Positions 23,516-32,939 are shown, counted from the stretch's first letter. The stretch: 35,939 nucleotides of DNA from Acidimicrobiia bacterium (GCA_022827265.1 JAJDTF010000163.1:1-35939); one strand, 5' to 3'. Program-made: numbers and translations. The notes: a model not told the origin generated them from the letters alone.

Positions 23516-24136
23516 CTACTTCACCACGTACACGACGTACCAGGTGGCGGCCCACGCAAGCACGGCGAAATCCCAGAAGAAGACCGCCGCACCAAGCGGC
23601 GTCGAACGGTCGCGGCCCACGCTGCCGCCCAGCGATCGAAGCGTCATCAAGCCCAGATAGAACATCCCGACAATCAGGATGGCCAGTGAGAGCCCGGTGA
23701 CCGCGTATGCCAAGGTCGCCCATTCGCCCGAGCCGACCTCGAACTCCATGCGGTTCAGGCTGAACATCACCATGTTGAAGAAGGCGAGCCCCATCACCAA
23801 GGTGAGCGCCATGCCAACCCAGGTGTGACCGCGCTCGCCGCGGCCGCTTGCCCACACCGCCCAGTGCGCCGTGACGACGGAGACCAGCAGAGTGATGAGC
23901 GCGTAGACGAGCTGCGGATTCGGCACCGATTGACCGGCGAGCCAGTCGTGGCCGGGGTCGACGCCCGACGCATGACGGCGCGCCATGTAGTGACCCAGTG
24001 CCCCGGCGACCGCCATGGCCCCGGCCGCGACGGCGAAGCCAGTGCCGACGAGCTGGCTGCGGGGACGCGGCGGCGGGCCGGGAACGCTGTAGCGCCCCGG
24101 TTGCGGAGCTTCGACGGTGCTCGTCGTGTCCGACAT
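23516..24136 (-). CDS. Second heme-copper oxidase subunit III-like protein
   Basis: A 206-residue protein with five hydrophobic helices: about 30-50, 74-95, 105-125, 140-160 and 180-203. Segments such as AHWAVWASGRGERGHTWVGMALTL (positions near 23790-23870) and the final FFWDFAVLAWAATWYVVYVV are laid out like subunit III. It is well diverged from ctaE in the same operon. The ATG overlaps the stop of the ligand-less CoxI paralog as ATGA, so the two are translationally coupled and may form a sub-complex. A catalytic role is not expected for subunit III. Confidence 0.75.
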   Translation of the reverse strand: MSDTTSTVEAPQPGRYSVPGPPPRPRSQLVGTGFAVAAGAMAVAGALGHYMARRHASGVDPGHDWLAGQSVPNPQLVYALITLLVSVVTAHWAVWASGRGERGHTWVGMALTLVMGLAFFNMVMFSLNRMEFEVGSGEWATLAYAVTGLSLAILIVGMFYLGLMTLRSLGGSVGRDRSTPLGAAVFFWDFAVLAWAATWYVVYVVK

Positions 24137-25902
24137 CAGGCTGGCACCTCGTCTGCGTCGCGTTCGGCTGCGGCACCGGTCCCGTTGAGCCCGTTGCCAT
24201 TGAGCTCAGCATCGAGCAAGGGGGTTCCCGAGGTGAGTTCCGGCAGAGCCGCAGCGGCACCAAGCGGGGGCGGCGAGGGCAGCAGCCACTCGGGTGTCAG
24301 TCCGTCCCATGGGTCGGCCTCGGTTTCGGCGCCCTTGCGCATGGCCACGCTCACGAGCAGGTTCAGCACCACAAGCGCCGCGCCGACCAGCACGATGACG
24401 ACTCCGACTGCGCCGAGCGCCGACAGGCCTTCAGCGCCCGAATCGTCGACCTGACTGGCATAGCGAGTAGTGAGCAGCGGCGCGCCATAGACGAACTGCG
24501 GCTGCTCGGTGAAGACGCCTGACAGCGTCGGGCCCAGCCATGCCACCAGGGCACCGCCGCCGATCGCCAGCAGGCTCGCGAAGCCGGCAGGCTCCGACAG
24601 CCGCCGGCCCCAGATCTTGGGTGCCCACCAGTGCAGCGCAGCCAGCCCGCCCAGCAGCCCTGCGCCGTAGATCAGCAGGCTCTGCTGGCCGGTGACCCAG
24701 GTGGTGAATCGCAGCGGGGCGTTCCCATCGGTGCCGCGTCCCGCGATCTGCAGCCAGTCCACGCCGGCGCCGATCAGGCCCACCAATGCGGCAACAGCGA
24801 TGAGCGTTCCGGCGCCGAACGCAGCGACCACCGCCGTGTTGGGCCGCGTCAATGACACCGCGCCGCTGCGAGGCCGCGGCCGGTTGCGGCTCTGCCACAG
24901 CGTGAAGCCCAGCAGCGCCAGCAATCCTGCGACTCCTGCGAGGGCGCCCGCATACAGGCCGACCAGCACGATGCCCTCGAGGCCGTCGACGATGTCGGCG
25001 CCCTCGTTGGTGATGCCGAAGTTGGCCCACGCGCCGAAGCCGAAGAGCCCGACGAGCCCCATCGTGAAGTAGAGCGCCAGCGGCTCGAAGACCCAGCGGC
25101 GGGCGGCGGCCAGCATGATCTCGGCGACCACGCCGAGCACCGGTACCACGTAGATGAACAGCTGCGGCGTGCGGTACATCCAATCGATGCGCGACCAGAT
25201 GCCGTAGTTGCCGCCGAGAAAGCGGGGGCCGTAGCGGTGCTCGATATAGAGAATGACGATCTGGCCGAGCACCACGCCGAGGCTCACCACGAGCATCGAC
25301 GCCGTGACGAGCGCCGACCAGGCGAACGGCGGGGTGCGGTCCATGTACATGCCCGGCGCGCGCATGGTGAGCGTGGTGACCGCAACACAGATCGCTCCGG
25401 TGAGCAGTGAGATCACGAGCCCTGCGAGGGCCAGCAGGTGCAGATCCACCCCGTCCGAGAAACCGCCGGCGGGACCGCCGTTGGCGATGTACGCCCCCAC
25501 GAGCACGCCCGCCGACACCAGCCAGCCCCAGAACGACAGGGCCGCCGCCCGCCCGAAGGCGATGTTCGGCGCTCCTACCTGCAGCGGGACCACATAGATG
25601 GCGATGCCCAGGAACAGCGGGATGAGCATGCCGAGCACCAAGGAGTCCCGGGTGAACGTGAAGACCTGCACAAACGAATCGCCGTTCAGGACGGTGTGCC
25701 CGTCGGACGAAGCCAGGTCGAAGCGCACGAGCAGATCTGCGACCGCGCCGGCCAGGGCGAACAACAACGAGCAGGCGATGAACAGCCGGCCGATGCGCTT
25801 GTGGTCGGCGGTGTTGAGCCAGCCGAACGCCGTCGGGTCTTCTGCCGGGACGGGCCCGGCAGATCCTCCCGAATACGTCGCTTCGGTAGTGGCGTCGGTC
25901 AT
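24136..25902 (-). CDS. CoxI-like paralog lacking all heme and copper ligands
   Basis: A 588-residue polytopic protein clearly related to heme-copper oxidase subunit I: NTADHKRIGRLFIACSLLFA and IYVVPLQVGAPNIAFGRAAA align with ctaD. Every metal ligand is changed. FTMHGVTMVF becomes FTFTRDSLVLG, GHPEVY becomes RTPQLF, WAHHMF becomes WANFGI, and VAHFHYVL becomes VTGQQSLL. It should therefore bind neither heme nor CuB. The frame is intact, codon use is normal, and it is coupled to the subunit III-like gene. I chose ATG 25902, which gives a normal short N-terminus. It probably has a structural, assembly or ion-conducting role; this is inference. Alternatives such as NorB or cbb3 are excluded by the missing histidines. 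Confidence 0.85.
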   Translation of the reverse strand: MTDATTEATYSGGSAGPVPAEDPTAFGWLNTADHKRIGRLFIACSLLFALAGAVADLLVRFDLASSDGHTVLNGDSFVQVFTFTRDSLVLGMLIPLFLGIAIYVVPLQVGAPNIAFGRAAALSFWGWLVSAGVLVGAYIANGGPAGGFSDGVDLHLLALAGLVISLLTGAICVAVTTLTMRAPGMYMDRTPPFAWSALVTASMLVVSLGVVLGQIVILYIEHRYGPRFLGGNYGIWSRIDWMYRTPQLFIYVVPVLGVVAEIMLAAARRWVFEPLALYFTMGLVGLFGFGAWANFGITNEGADIVDGLEGIVLVGLYAGALAGVAGLLALLGFTLWQSRNRPRPRSGAVSLTRPNTAVVAAFGAGTLIAVAALVGLIGAGVDWLQIAGRGTDGNAPLRFTTWVTGQQSLLIYGAGLLGGLAALHWWAPKIWGRRLSEPAGFASLLAIGGGALVAWLGPTLSGVFTEQPQFVYGAPLLTTRYASQVDDSGAEGLSALGAVGVVIVLVGAALVVLNLLVSVAMRKGAETEADPWDGLTPEWLLPSPPPLGAAAALPELTSGTPLLDAELNGNGLNGTGAAAERDADEVPA

Positions 25903-26013
25903 GCGGCGAAGTGGTTCCCGAACTCGGCTGGCAGCGCCGCTTTGGGGCGACACCAACGGGGCACTCTAGCGACCCGCGGCCCCCTCAACCAGATTGTTCC
26001 CAGCACGACTGCG

Positions 26014-26913
26014 TCACCAGCTGAGCCGAACGACCACGTCGACTGCCATCGCCGCGAACAGCAGCCCCAGGTAGGCGATCGAGGTGTGGAAGACGCGCAT
26101 CGCGGTCTGGGGTGTCAGTGCGCGCCACAGCGCCACGAGCTGCCATCCGAACGCAGCGCCGCCAGCCAACGCGACTGCCCAGTACAGGCCTCCGGCGCCG
26201 GCGGCCACGGAAAACCACAGCGACAGCGCGATCACCGCAAGGGTGTGCAGCGTCATCTGGACCAGCACCGAGCGCTCGCTGGCCACCGACGGCAGCATCG
26301 GCACCTCGGCGGTGTCGTAGTCGTCGGCATAGCGGATGGCCAGCGCCCAGAAATGCGGCGGCGTCCAGAAGAAGACGATCGCGAACGCGATCCAAGCCTC
26401 GAGCGACAGCGTGCCGGTGACGGCCGCCCAGCCGACAAGCACCGGCGCTGCGCCCGCCGCACCGCCGATGACGATGTTCTGGGCCGACGACCGCTTCAGC
26501 CACAGCGTGTACACGAATACGTAGAACAGGCACGCGGCCAGCGCGAGCAGGGCTGCGAGCAGATTGGCGCCCCACCACAGAATCCCGAACGCCGCCGCTT
26601 CGAGCACCATGGCGTAGATCAACGCAGCGCGCGGTGTCACCGTGCCGACCACCAAAGGGCGGTGGGCCGTGCGAGCCATCGTCGCGTCGATGTCGCGATC
26701 GATGTACATGTTGAAGGTGTTGGCGCCGGCCGCCGACAGCGTGCCGCCGACCACGGTGAACAGCATCAGCGCCACCGACGGCACGCCACGTTCAGCCACG
26801 AACATCGGCGGCACCGTCGTCACCAGCAGCAATTCGATGATGCGCGGCTTGGTGAGCGCGACGTATCCCCGCAGGGTTGATCCACGCAGTGTTGGGCGCA
26901 GCGCCGCCGGCAT
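26014..26913 (-). CDS. ctaB: Protoheme IX farnesyltransferase (heme O synthase)
   Basis: A 299-residue UbiA-family prenyltransferase that adds farnesyl to protoheme to make heme O. The first Asp-rich motif is NMYIDRDIDATMART. HRPLVVG follows, and the second Asp motif region is FWALAIRYADDYDTAEVPMLP; about nine helices are visible. The start at 26913 leaves a few basic residues before TKPRIIELLLV, as usual. It lies 111 nt upstream of the CoxI paralog on the same strand and divergent from ctaA, so heme A synthesis flanks the oxidase genes. Confidence 0.97.
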   Translation of the reverse strand: MPAALRPTLRGSTLRGYVALTKPRIIELLLVTTVPPMFVAERGVPSVALMLFTVVGGTLSAAGANTFNMYIDRDIDATMARTAHRPLVVGTVTPRAALIYAMVLEAAAFGILWWGANLLAALLALAACLFYVFVYTLWLKRSSAQNIVIGGAAGAAPVLVGWAAVTGTLSLEAWIAFAIVFFWTPPHFWALAIRYADDYDTAEVPMLPSVASERSVLVQMTLHTLAVIALSLWFSVAAGAGGLYWAVALAGGAAFGWQLVALWRALTPQTAMRVFHTSIAYLGLLFAAMAVDVVVRLSW

Positions 26914-27015
26914 CGCTGTGAGGCTACGAGTCGCCCCTAACGTTTCAGCGTGAACTTGCCGGACCCGTCGCCGCCGCAATCGCGACGGCTGAGTCCATTG
27001 CGCCTGCGGGGGCGC

Positions 27016-27975
27016 ATGCGGTACGTCAGGCCCGAGCGCTTCGCCGTGATCGCGCGCTGGGCCCTCTGGTCGCTCGTGGCGATCGTCGTCACCGGCTCGC
27101 TTGTGCGTCTCACGGGCAGCGGCCTGGGATGCAGCGACTGGCCGACCTGCGAGCCCGGCGAGTTCGTGCCCGCGGCCGATTTCCATGGCTGGGTGGAATT
27201 CGGCAATCGCATCGTGACCGGCCTGGTGTCGGCGGCTGTTGTTGTAGCTGTCGCTGCGTCATGGTGGCGGCGACCGCGCCGGGGCGACTTGGTGTGGTGG
27301 TCGCTGGGCCTGGTGGCCGGCGTGATCTTCCAGATCGGCCTCGGCGCCGTGACCGTGCTGACCCACCTGTCGCCGCCGATTGTGATGTCGCACTTCCTGG
27401 CGTCACAGGTGCTGGTATCGGCTGCAGTCGTCTTGGCACATCGGGCCTCGCCCGAGCCGCCGCCCGGCGGCAACAGCGCTGCCCGGCTGCCGACCCAGGT
27501 CCGGACACTCGCATGGCTGGCCGCGACGCTCACGGCTGCGGCCCTGTGGACCGGGACGGTGGTTACCGGCACCGGGCCCCACGGCGGTGACGAGCAAGTC
27601 GAGCGCCTGCAGTACGCCCTGCCGTCGGTAGCCCGCATTCACGGCATCACGGTGGCGGTGCTGGCTGCGGCCGCCCTGTTGCTCGCTTTCCGGGTGCGGC
27701 GGATGGCGGCGACAACCGGGGGCGAGACAACAACCGAGCTTGACCGGCGCATTCGGATGGTGATCGGCGTCATGGCCGTGCAGGCGGCGATCGGATACGT
27801 GCAGTACTTCAATGAGCTGCCGGTGCTGCTCGTGGCTCTGCATGTCGTCGGCGCAACGCTGCTCACGATCACGATGACCCGCTTAGTGCTTGCAGCAGAG
27901 ACCGGCCGACGCGCCTCAGCGGAGCCTGGCGTCGCCGAATCGGTTGGCATCGCGGGTCGCGGCTTCGCAGAATGA
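27016..27975 (+). CDS. ctaA: Heme A synthase
   Basis: A protein of about 319 residues that oxidises heme O to heme A for the aa3 centre. [19 protein letters not shown] carries the conserved N-terminal motif and its Cys pair. His residues in FGNRIVTG-adjacent FHGWVEF, in IVMSHFLAS, in VARIHGITV and in [10 protein letters not shown] are the expected heme ligands in paired four-helix bundles. I prefer ATG 27016 because it leaves about 12 residues before TM1; GTG 26950 would add 22 residues and leave only 36 nt to ctaB. It runs 4 nt from clpS. Confidence 0.93.
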   Translation: MRYVRPERFAVIARWALWSLVAIVVTGSLVRLTGSGLGCSDWPTCEPGEFVPAADFHGWVEFGNRIVTGLVSAAVVVAVAASWWRRPRRGDLVWWSLGLVAGVIFQIGLGAVTVLTHLSPPIVMSHFLASQVLVSAAVVLAHRASPEPPPGGNSAARLPTQVRTLAWLAATLTAAALWTGTVVTGTGPHGGDEQVERLQYALPSVARIHGITVAVLAAAALLLAFRVRRMAATTGGETTTELDRRIRMVIGVMAVQAAIGYVQYFNELPVLLVALHVVGATLLTITMTRLVLAAETGRRASAEPGVAESVGIAGRGFAE

Positions 27976-27979
27976 ACCC

Positions 27980-28288
27980 GTGAGCCCGACCGCTCCAGCC
28001 GTTGCCGACCCCGAAGTTGTCCGCGATCCGACCAACGAGGACGAGCACAGCACTGACGTGCCGTGGGTGGTCCTGGTCTGGAACGACCCGATCAACTTGA
28101 TGAGCTACGTCGTGTACGTGTTCCAGAAGCTGTTCGGCTACAGCGAGGCCAAGGCCACCGAGCTGATGCTGGATGTGCACAACAAGGGCCGTGCCGCAGT
28201 CGCGTGGGGTTCGCGTGAGAAGGCCGAGCTCGACGTCTTCAGGCTCCACGAATACGGCCTCTGGGCCACCATGCAGAAGGACAGCTGA
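27980..28288 (+). CDS. clpS: ATP-dependent Clp protease adaptor ClpS
   Basis: A 102-residue adaptor that delivers N-degron substrates to ClpAP/ClpCP. The start is GTG 27980, 4 nt after ctaA. An unstructured N-terminus (1-30) precedes the core: [19 protein letters not shown], containing the substrate-pocket Asn-Asp, then [21 protein letters not shown] and HEYGLWATM. Length and motifs are normal. Its neighbour is the DUF2017 gene commonly found next to clpS in actinobacteria. Confidence 0.96.
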   Translation: MSPTAPAVADPEVVRDPTNEDEHSTDVPWVVLVWNDPINLMSYVVYVFQKLFGYSEAKATELMLDVHNKGRAAVAWGSREKAELDVFRLHEYGLWATMQKDS

Positions 28289-28347
28289 GCTGTGCTCGCC
28301 GCGCTGCATCGACGACTGGGCGGCGGCAGTCCGACGGCGGAGCTCCC

Positions 28348-28836
28348 GTGAGCGGCGCACGGTTCGGTGCTCGCGGCTCGCTGGTGAGCGTGCACCTGGC
28401 CGACTGGGAGCGGCGGCTGCTGGCCGAGATGGTGGGCGAGCTGCGATCCAACCTGCTCGACCACACGCCCGCGCGCGACGGCGGCGACGGGCTGGACCCC
28501 TCGTTGCGCCGCTTGTTCCCGCCCGCCTACCTCAGCGATCCCGACCGTGATGCCGAGTACCAGCGGCTGATGCGCGACGATCTGCTGGCCGAGCGCCTCG
28601 AGCACCTCGATCTGCTCGACAGCACGCTCGCTGCCGACCACCTCGACGACGAGCAGATCACCGCTTGGATGCAGGGCCTGAACGAGCTGCGCCTCGTGGT
28701 CGGCACCCAGCTCGACATCTCCGAGGAGGACGATCCTGCCGAGATCGATCCGCACGATCCCGCACAGCGACCACGGCTGCGCTACCACTACCTCGGCGGG
28801 CTGCTCGCAGAACTCATCGACGCCACCACCGCGTAG
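28348..28836 (+). CDS. DUF2017-family protein
   Basis: A 162-residue, largely helical, acidic protein starting at GTG 28348. DWERRLLAEMVGELRSNLL near the N-terminus and DPEYQRLMRDDLL-like DAEYQRLMRDDLL in the middle are typical of DUF2017. The family is regularly encoded beside clpS in Actinobacteria, suggesting a link to Clp proteolysis, but its function is not established. It lies 59 nt after clpS and just before tRNA-Glu. Confidence 0.85.
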   Translation: MSGARFGARGSLVSVHLADWERRLLAEMVGELRSNLLDHTPARDGGDGLDPSLRRLFPPAYLSDPDRDAEYQRLMRDDLLAERLEHLDLLDSTLAADHLDDEQITAWMQGLNELRLVVGTQLDISEEDDPAEIDPHDPAQRPRLRYHYLGGLLAELIDATTA

Positions 28837-28849
28837 CCTGAGACGCCCT

Positions 28850-28922
28850 GCCCCCATCGTCTAGCGGCCTAGGACACCGGCCTTTCACGCCGGCGGCACG
28901 GGTTCGAATCCCGTTGGGGGTG
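28850..28922 (+). tRNA. tRNA-Glu (TTC anticodon)
   Basis: A complete cloverleaf. The acceptor arms GCCCCCA (28850-28856) and TGGGGGT (28915-28921) pair, with discriminator G28922. The anticodon stem CCGGC/GCCGG encloses the loop CTTTCAC with anticodon TTC (28884-28886). The T-loop reads GGTTCGAATCC. The terminal CCA is not encoded. Confidence 0.98.
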
Positions 28923-28941
28923 CTGGACTCTGGCGGCCGCC

Positions 28942-30342
28942 TCAGTCGAGTTCGGCCAAGGGGAGGCGGAGTTCGATGGTTGTGCCCGGGCCGTCGGTGT
29001 CGATGACCGACGCTGAGCCGTTGTGGCTGCGAGCTACGTAATCGACGATGGACAGTCCGAGGCCGGAACCGGGCTGGGAGCGCGCTTCGGGGGCCCGGTA
29101 GAAGCGCTCGAAGACGGTCTCACGCAGGGCTGCGGGAATTCCGGGCCCGCGGTCGCGCACCCGGACATGAGCCTCCCGGTCGGCTGCTGCAACGCTGATC
29201 TCGATGGGTTCGCCCGGCGGCGACCACTTCACTGCATTGTCGACGAGGTTGCCGATCGCCCGCTCGACCAGCGCTGCATTCACGACCGCCTCGCACGGCT
29301 CGAACGCGGTCACAAAATCCGTCTCGGTCCGGCGGCGGTGCCGATCCACCACCGACGCAGCCAGCTCGGCCAGATCAACGCGCTCCGGCTCGCCCTGGGA
29401 GCGCTGGTCGGTCGCCAGCTCGACAAGCTCGTTCACCAGTTCGGTGAGCTGGTCGAGCTCGAACTGGACATCGTCGAGCATCTGGCGGCGCTCACTGCTG
29501 TCGAGTGCAACGACTGCGTCGCCGACGGGCGCGTCGGAAGCCGTCGCAGTCGCTGGCTGGGCCGAAGCCTGTTCGGCTCGCGCCAGCAATTCGATGTTGG
29601 TGCGGATGCTGGTGAGCGGTGTCCGCAGCTCGTGGCCTGCGTCGGTGACCAGTCGATACTGCTGGGCGCGCGACAGCGCCAAGGCCTCCAGCATTGCGTT
29701 GAAGCTGCGTGCCAACTCTCCCAACTCGTCGTCGCGTTCAAGCTCGATGGGCTGGTCCAGGTCTTGGGTCTGGGCAACGTTTCGTGCCGCATCGGTAAGC
29801 CGCCGAACCGGCCGGATCGCACGGCCGGCCACCACAAATCCCAGCAAACCAGCGCCCGCGACGCCGATGGCTGCCACGACGGCCAGCGCGTTGCGCAAGC
29901 CGGCCACGTTGGCATCCACCTCGTCGAGCGGGCTCGCGACCATCAGCGCAGCATTGGACGCTGCCCGCACGGTCAGCACTCGCAGGCGCACACCGTCCGC
30001 GGACACATCGCTTCGATGTCGGCGAGCGCGACCATTGGCCACGGCAACGTCTGCGGGCGCCACCGGCAGCACTTCGTCGGACGCGTACACCACTGCGCCG
30101 TTCGGGGCCACGATCTGCACAAGCACATCGCGAGGGATGAATCGTCCGAAGAACTGCACGCCCCGGCGTTCGGGCAGGCGTCCGCCGCTCGCGACCAGCA
30201 CGGCGACGCGGTCGTCCAGCTTGCGGTCGAGTGCCGACCGGGCCTCGGCTCGGGCAATCCAGAGCGCGACCCCCGAGACCGCCAGCACGGCGACGGCAAC
30301 CGAGGCGGCCACCAGCAGCCCAAGCCGGGCGCGAAAGCTCAT
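28942..30342 (-). CDS. Sensor histidine kinase (MprB-like)
   Basis: A 466-residue membrane kinase: TM1 (about 8-30), an extracytoplasmic sensor region, TM2 (about 155-178) and a HAMP linker. The H-box is DAGHELRTPLTS with phospho-acceptor His237. The ATPase domain has the N-box IGNLVDNAVKWSPPG, the G1 box RDRGPGIP and the G2 box GSGLGLSIVDYV. The layout matches MprB/BaeS-type envelope-stress sensors. It follows its response regulator by 103 nt on the same strand. A start at 30411 would add 23 residues; ATG 30342 fits the membrane topology better. The signal sensed is unknown. Confidence 0.95.
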   Translation of the reverse strand: MSFRARLGLLVAASVAVAVLAVSGVALWIARAEARSALDRKLDDRVAVLVASGGRLPERRGVQFFGRFIPRDVLVQIVAPNGAVVYASDEVLPVAPADVAVANGRARRHRSDVSADGVRLRVLTVRAASNAALMVASPLDEVDANVAGLRNALAVVAAIGVAGAGLLGFVVAGRAIRPVRRLTDAARNVAQTQDLDQPIELERDDELGELARSFNAMLEALALSRAQQYRLVTDAGHELRTPLTSIRTNIELLARAEQASAQPATATASDAPVGDAVVALDSSERRQMLDDVQFELDQLTELVNELVELATDQRSQGEPERVDLAELAASVVDRHRRRTETDFVTAFEPCEAVVNAALVERAIGNLVDNAVKWSPPGEPIEISVAAADREAHVRVRDRGPGIPAALRETVFERFYRAPEARSQPGSGLGLSIVDYVARSHNGSASVIDTDGPGTTIELRLPLAELD

Positions 30343-30445
30343 GTGGGGCCCAGAGGCGGAGCTGTGGCCCGAGCGGCCCGTGAGCCCGTATTGAATGCGA
30401 ATCGGGAACAAGAGCGGGAAGCAACGGGCGACACGACGAGAACGT

Positions 30446-31174
30446 TCAGCTCTCGGCGTTGTCTCGAAGCACGTAGCCCACGCCGCGCACGGTCCGGATC
30501 GGGCTGTGACCGTCGGAGCCCACTGTCGCTGCGGCGAGCTTGCGCCGCAGGTAGCCGACGTAGACCTCCAGGGAGTTCGAGGCCAGCGACGCGTCGTAGC
30601 CCCACACCGTGTCGTAGATCTCGTCGCGGTGCAGTACGCGGCCGGGGTTGCGCAGGAATAGCTCCAGCAGCCGATGCTCGGTGTGGGTCAGCGTGACAGG
30701 CTCGCCCGTGCACGTCACCTCATAGCTGGCGGTGTCGAGCACGATTCCCGCGCACGTCAGCCGCTCGCCTTCGTCCGGCGACGAGCCCCCAGCGCTCCTG
30801 CGCAGCAGCGCTCGCAGTCGAGCCAGCAGTTCGTCGAGCGCGAACGGTTTGGCCAAGTAGTCGTCGGCGCCAGCATCGAGGCCTTCCACCCGATCCGCTG
30901 TGGCGCCCCGCGCCGTCAGCAGCAGGATCGGCAGGCGGCTCCCGGCGGCGCGCAGGCGGCGGCACAGCTCGAAGCCGCCCAGGTTCGGCATGGTGGCGTC
31001 CAGCACCATCACATCTGCCCGACCGGCCAGCGATTGGCCCTCGACACCATCGCTGCCTTCGAGCACCTCATAGCCCTCGAGCTGCAAGGCGCGGCGCAAG
31101 GCCGCTCGGATGCGCTGGTCGTCGTCGACGACGGCTACCGCGGGGCTGGCACCGCGCGGCCGATCAGCACCCAT
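30446..31174 (-). CDS. OmpR-family response regulator (MprA-like)
   Basis: A 242-residue two-domain regulator. The receiver has the acidic pocket VVDDDQ, phospho-acceptor Asp59 in VMVLDATMPN, the switch Thr in LLLTARG and the Lys in YLAKPF. The C-terminal winged helix (about 140-240) ends with LEVYVGYLRRKL and RTVRGVGYVLR, hallmarks of OmpR/PhoB DNA-binding domains. It is expressed ahead of the cognate kinase. Targets cannot be deduced from the window. Confidence 0.96.
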   Translation of the reverse strand: MGADRPRGASPAVAVVDDDQRIRAALRRALQLEGYEVLEGSDGVEGQSLAGRADVMVLDATMPNLGGFELCRRLRAAGSRLPILLLTARGATADRVEGLDAGADDYLAKPFALDELLARLRALLRRSAGGSSPDEGERLTCAGIVLDTASYEVTCTGEPVTLTHTEHRLLELFLRNPGRVLHRDEIYDTVWGYDASLASNSLEVYVGYLRRKLAAATVGSDGHSPIRTVRGVGYVLRDNAES

Positions 31175-31237
31175 GGCCTCATTCTGGAACGCGGATCATG
31201 AGAAACCCATGAGAGGCCAAGCCGGTCTGCCCGGCGA

Positions 31238-31777
31238 CTAGCTGGCAGCGGAGGTGCGGCGGCGCAGGTGGGAGATGGTGAGCGCGGCGCAGGCTTCGCG
31301 TTCGGTTTCGTAGCTCAGCGCCCGCACGGCGTCGGCGATGTCCCACCAGGCCACCTCGTCGACCTCGCTCGGGTCGCCCGCGAGCCGCTTGGGCACCTTC
31401 GTCGGGGCCATCGCATAGAAGAGCACCAGCTTGGGCACCCCGCTGGCGATCAGGTAGCTGACCGGGTACGGCGCAGACGTGATCGCGCACCGCACGCCCG
31501 TCTCCTCGCGGACCTCCCGCAATGCCGCCTCTTCCCAGGACTCGCCCCGGTTGAGGTGGCCCTTCGGCAACGACCAGTCGTCGTACCGCGGCCGGTGCAC
31601 CACCAGCACGGCACCGTCGTGGCACACCACGCCGCCGGCCGCCCGGTCCACCGGCGCATTGGAATAGCGGCCCCGCTCGATGTGGCGCCGGCGTGCCTTC
31701 ACCGTGACCTGCGCGGCAGGAGCCTGCGCCGCCTGCTTGCGGCCTTTCTTCGACGACTTCGCCCCATCGGACGCCAC
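31238..31777 (-). CDS. NUDIX hydrolase
   Basis: A 179-residue protein with a complete NUDIX box, GHLNRGESWEEAALREVREE then TGV, matching Gx5Ex7REUxEExGU; it binds the catalytic divalent metal. The Lys/Ala-rich N-terminus (1-30) is basic and probably flexible. AAGGVVCHDGAVLVVHRPRYDDWSLPKG precedes the box (positions near 31640-31560), as in MutT/Ap4A-type members. The exact nucleotide substrate is unknown. It is divergent from the LLM oxidoreductase. Confidence 0.93.
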   Translation of the reverse strand: MASDGAKSSKKGRKQAAQAPAAQVTVKARRRHIERGRYSNAPVDRAAGGVVCHDGAVLVVHRPRYDDWSLPKGHLNRGESWEEAALREVREETGVRCAITSAPYPVSYLIASGVPKLVLFYAMAPTKVPKRLAGDPSEVDEVAWWDIADAVRALSYETEREACAALTISHLRRRTSAAS

Positions 31778-31853
31778 GGTTCGTGTCTAGCGTGTCCACG
31801 CCGGCCGGGATGTACATGTCGGGGGTCGGCCAGGTCGACAATGGGGGACAGAC

Positions 31854-32939
31854 ATGGACTTGGGAATCTGCATCGCATCGCACATCGGCGATCTCGACTA
31901 CGTCGAGCGAGCCGAGGAGCTCGGCTACACGCATGCCTGGTTCGCGGACAGCCACATGCTGTGGTCGGACTGCTACGCCACCCTGGCGCTCGCTGCTGAG
32001 CGCACCAGCACCATTCAGCTCGGCACCGGCGTATCGGTCTCGGGCACGCGGCCCGCTCCGGTGACGGCCGCGTCGATCGCCACGATCAACGCGCTCGCGC
32101 CCGGGCGGACGTTCCTCGGCATCGGCACCGGCAACACGGCCATGCGGATCATGGGACACAAGCCCCAGCGCATCGCCGAGTTCGACCAGTACCTGGCTGC
32201 GCTGCGACCGCTGCTGCGCGGCGAGGAAGCCGTCCACCATTTCGGCGGCAGCGCGCAGCCGATCCGCCACATCATGCCGGACAACGGGTTCGTCAACTTC
32301 GACGACGAGATCCCGCTGTACGTGTCGGGTTTCGGGCCGCGCTCGCTGGGACTGGCAGGTCGCTACGGCGACGGCGCCGTGCTCTCGGTGCCGCCGGACG
32401 GCTCGGCCACAGCGCGCGTCTGGGAGTACATCGAAGAGGGCGCGGCGGCGGGCGGCCGCAGCATCGATCGCAGCCAGTACCTGATGTGCTCGCTCACCAC
32501 GATCGTCATCCTCGACGACGGGGAGACCCTCGCCAGCCAGCGCGAGCGGGTCCATCACGAGGCGGGTGCCTTCGCGATGGCGTCGCTGCACTACTCCTAC
32601 GACCAGTACCGGCAGTTCGGCCGATCTCCTGGGGCCCGCCTGGAGGCAGTCTGGGACGAGTACTGCGCGATGCTCGACGACACCGATCCTGATCGCATCC
32701 ACCAGCGCATCCACGCCGGCCACAACTGCTGGGTGCTGCCCGAAGAGGCTCGGTTTCTCACCGACGAGCTCATCGATGCCACCTGCATCGTGGGCACTGC
32801 CGACCACGTCACCGAACGGCTGGCCGATCTGGGCGAGCGAGGGCTCAACCAGATCATGATCCTGCCCAACTTCGACCCGCGCTATGAGGTGCTCGAACGC
32901 GTCGGCCGCGAGATCATTCCCCGGCTGGCGGCCGGCTGA
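31854..32939 (+). CDS. LLM-class flavin/F420-dependent oxidoreductase
   Basis: A 361-residue luciferase-like monooxygenase-fold (TIM barrel) protein. AEELGYTHAWFADSHM, IQLGTGVSVSGTRPAPVTAA and GRTFLGIGTGNTA are typical of the F420-binding branch that includes methylene-H4MPT reductase-like enzymes. GGGGGA lies 6 nt before ATG 31854. Whether it uses F420 or FMN is not decided by the sequence alone, but F420 use is common in actinobacteria. The substrate is unknown. Confidence 0.9.
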   Translation: MDLGICIASHIGDLDYVERAEELGYTHAWFADSHMLWSDCYATLALAAERTSTIQLGTGVSVSGTRPAPVTAASIATINALAPGRTFLGIGTGNTAMRIMGHKPQRIAEFDQYLAALRPLLRGEEAVHHFGGSAQPIRHIMPDNGFVNFDDEIPLYVSGFGPRSLGLAGRYGDGAVLSVPPDGSATARVWEYIEEGAAAGGRSIDRSQYLMCSLTTIVILDDGETLASQRERVHHEAGAFAMASLHYSYDQYRQFGRSPGARLEAVWDEYCAMLDDTDPDRIHQRIHAGHNCWVLPEEARFLTDELIDATCIVGTADHVTERLADLGERGLNQIMILPNFDPRYEVLERVGREIIPRLAAG

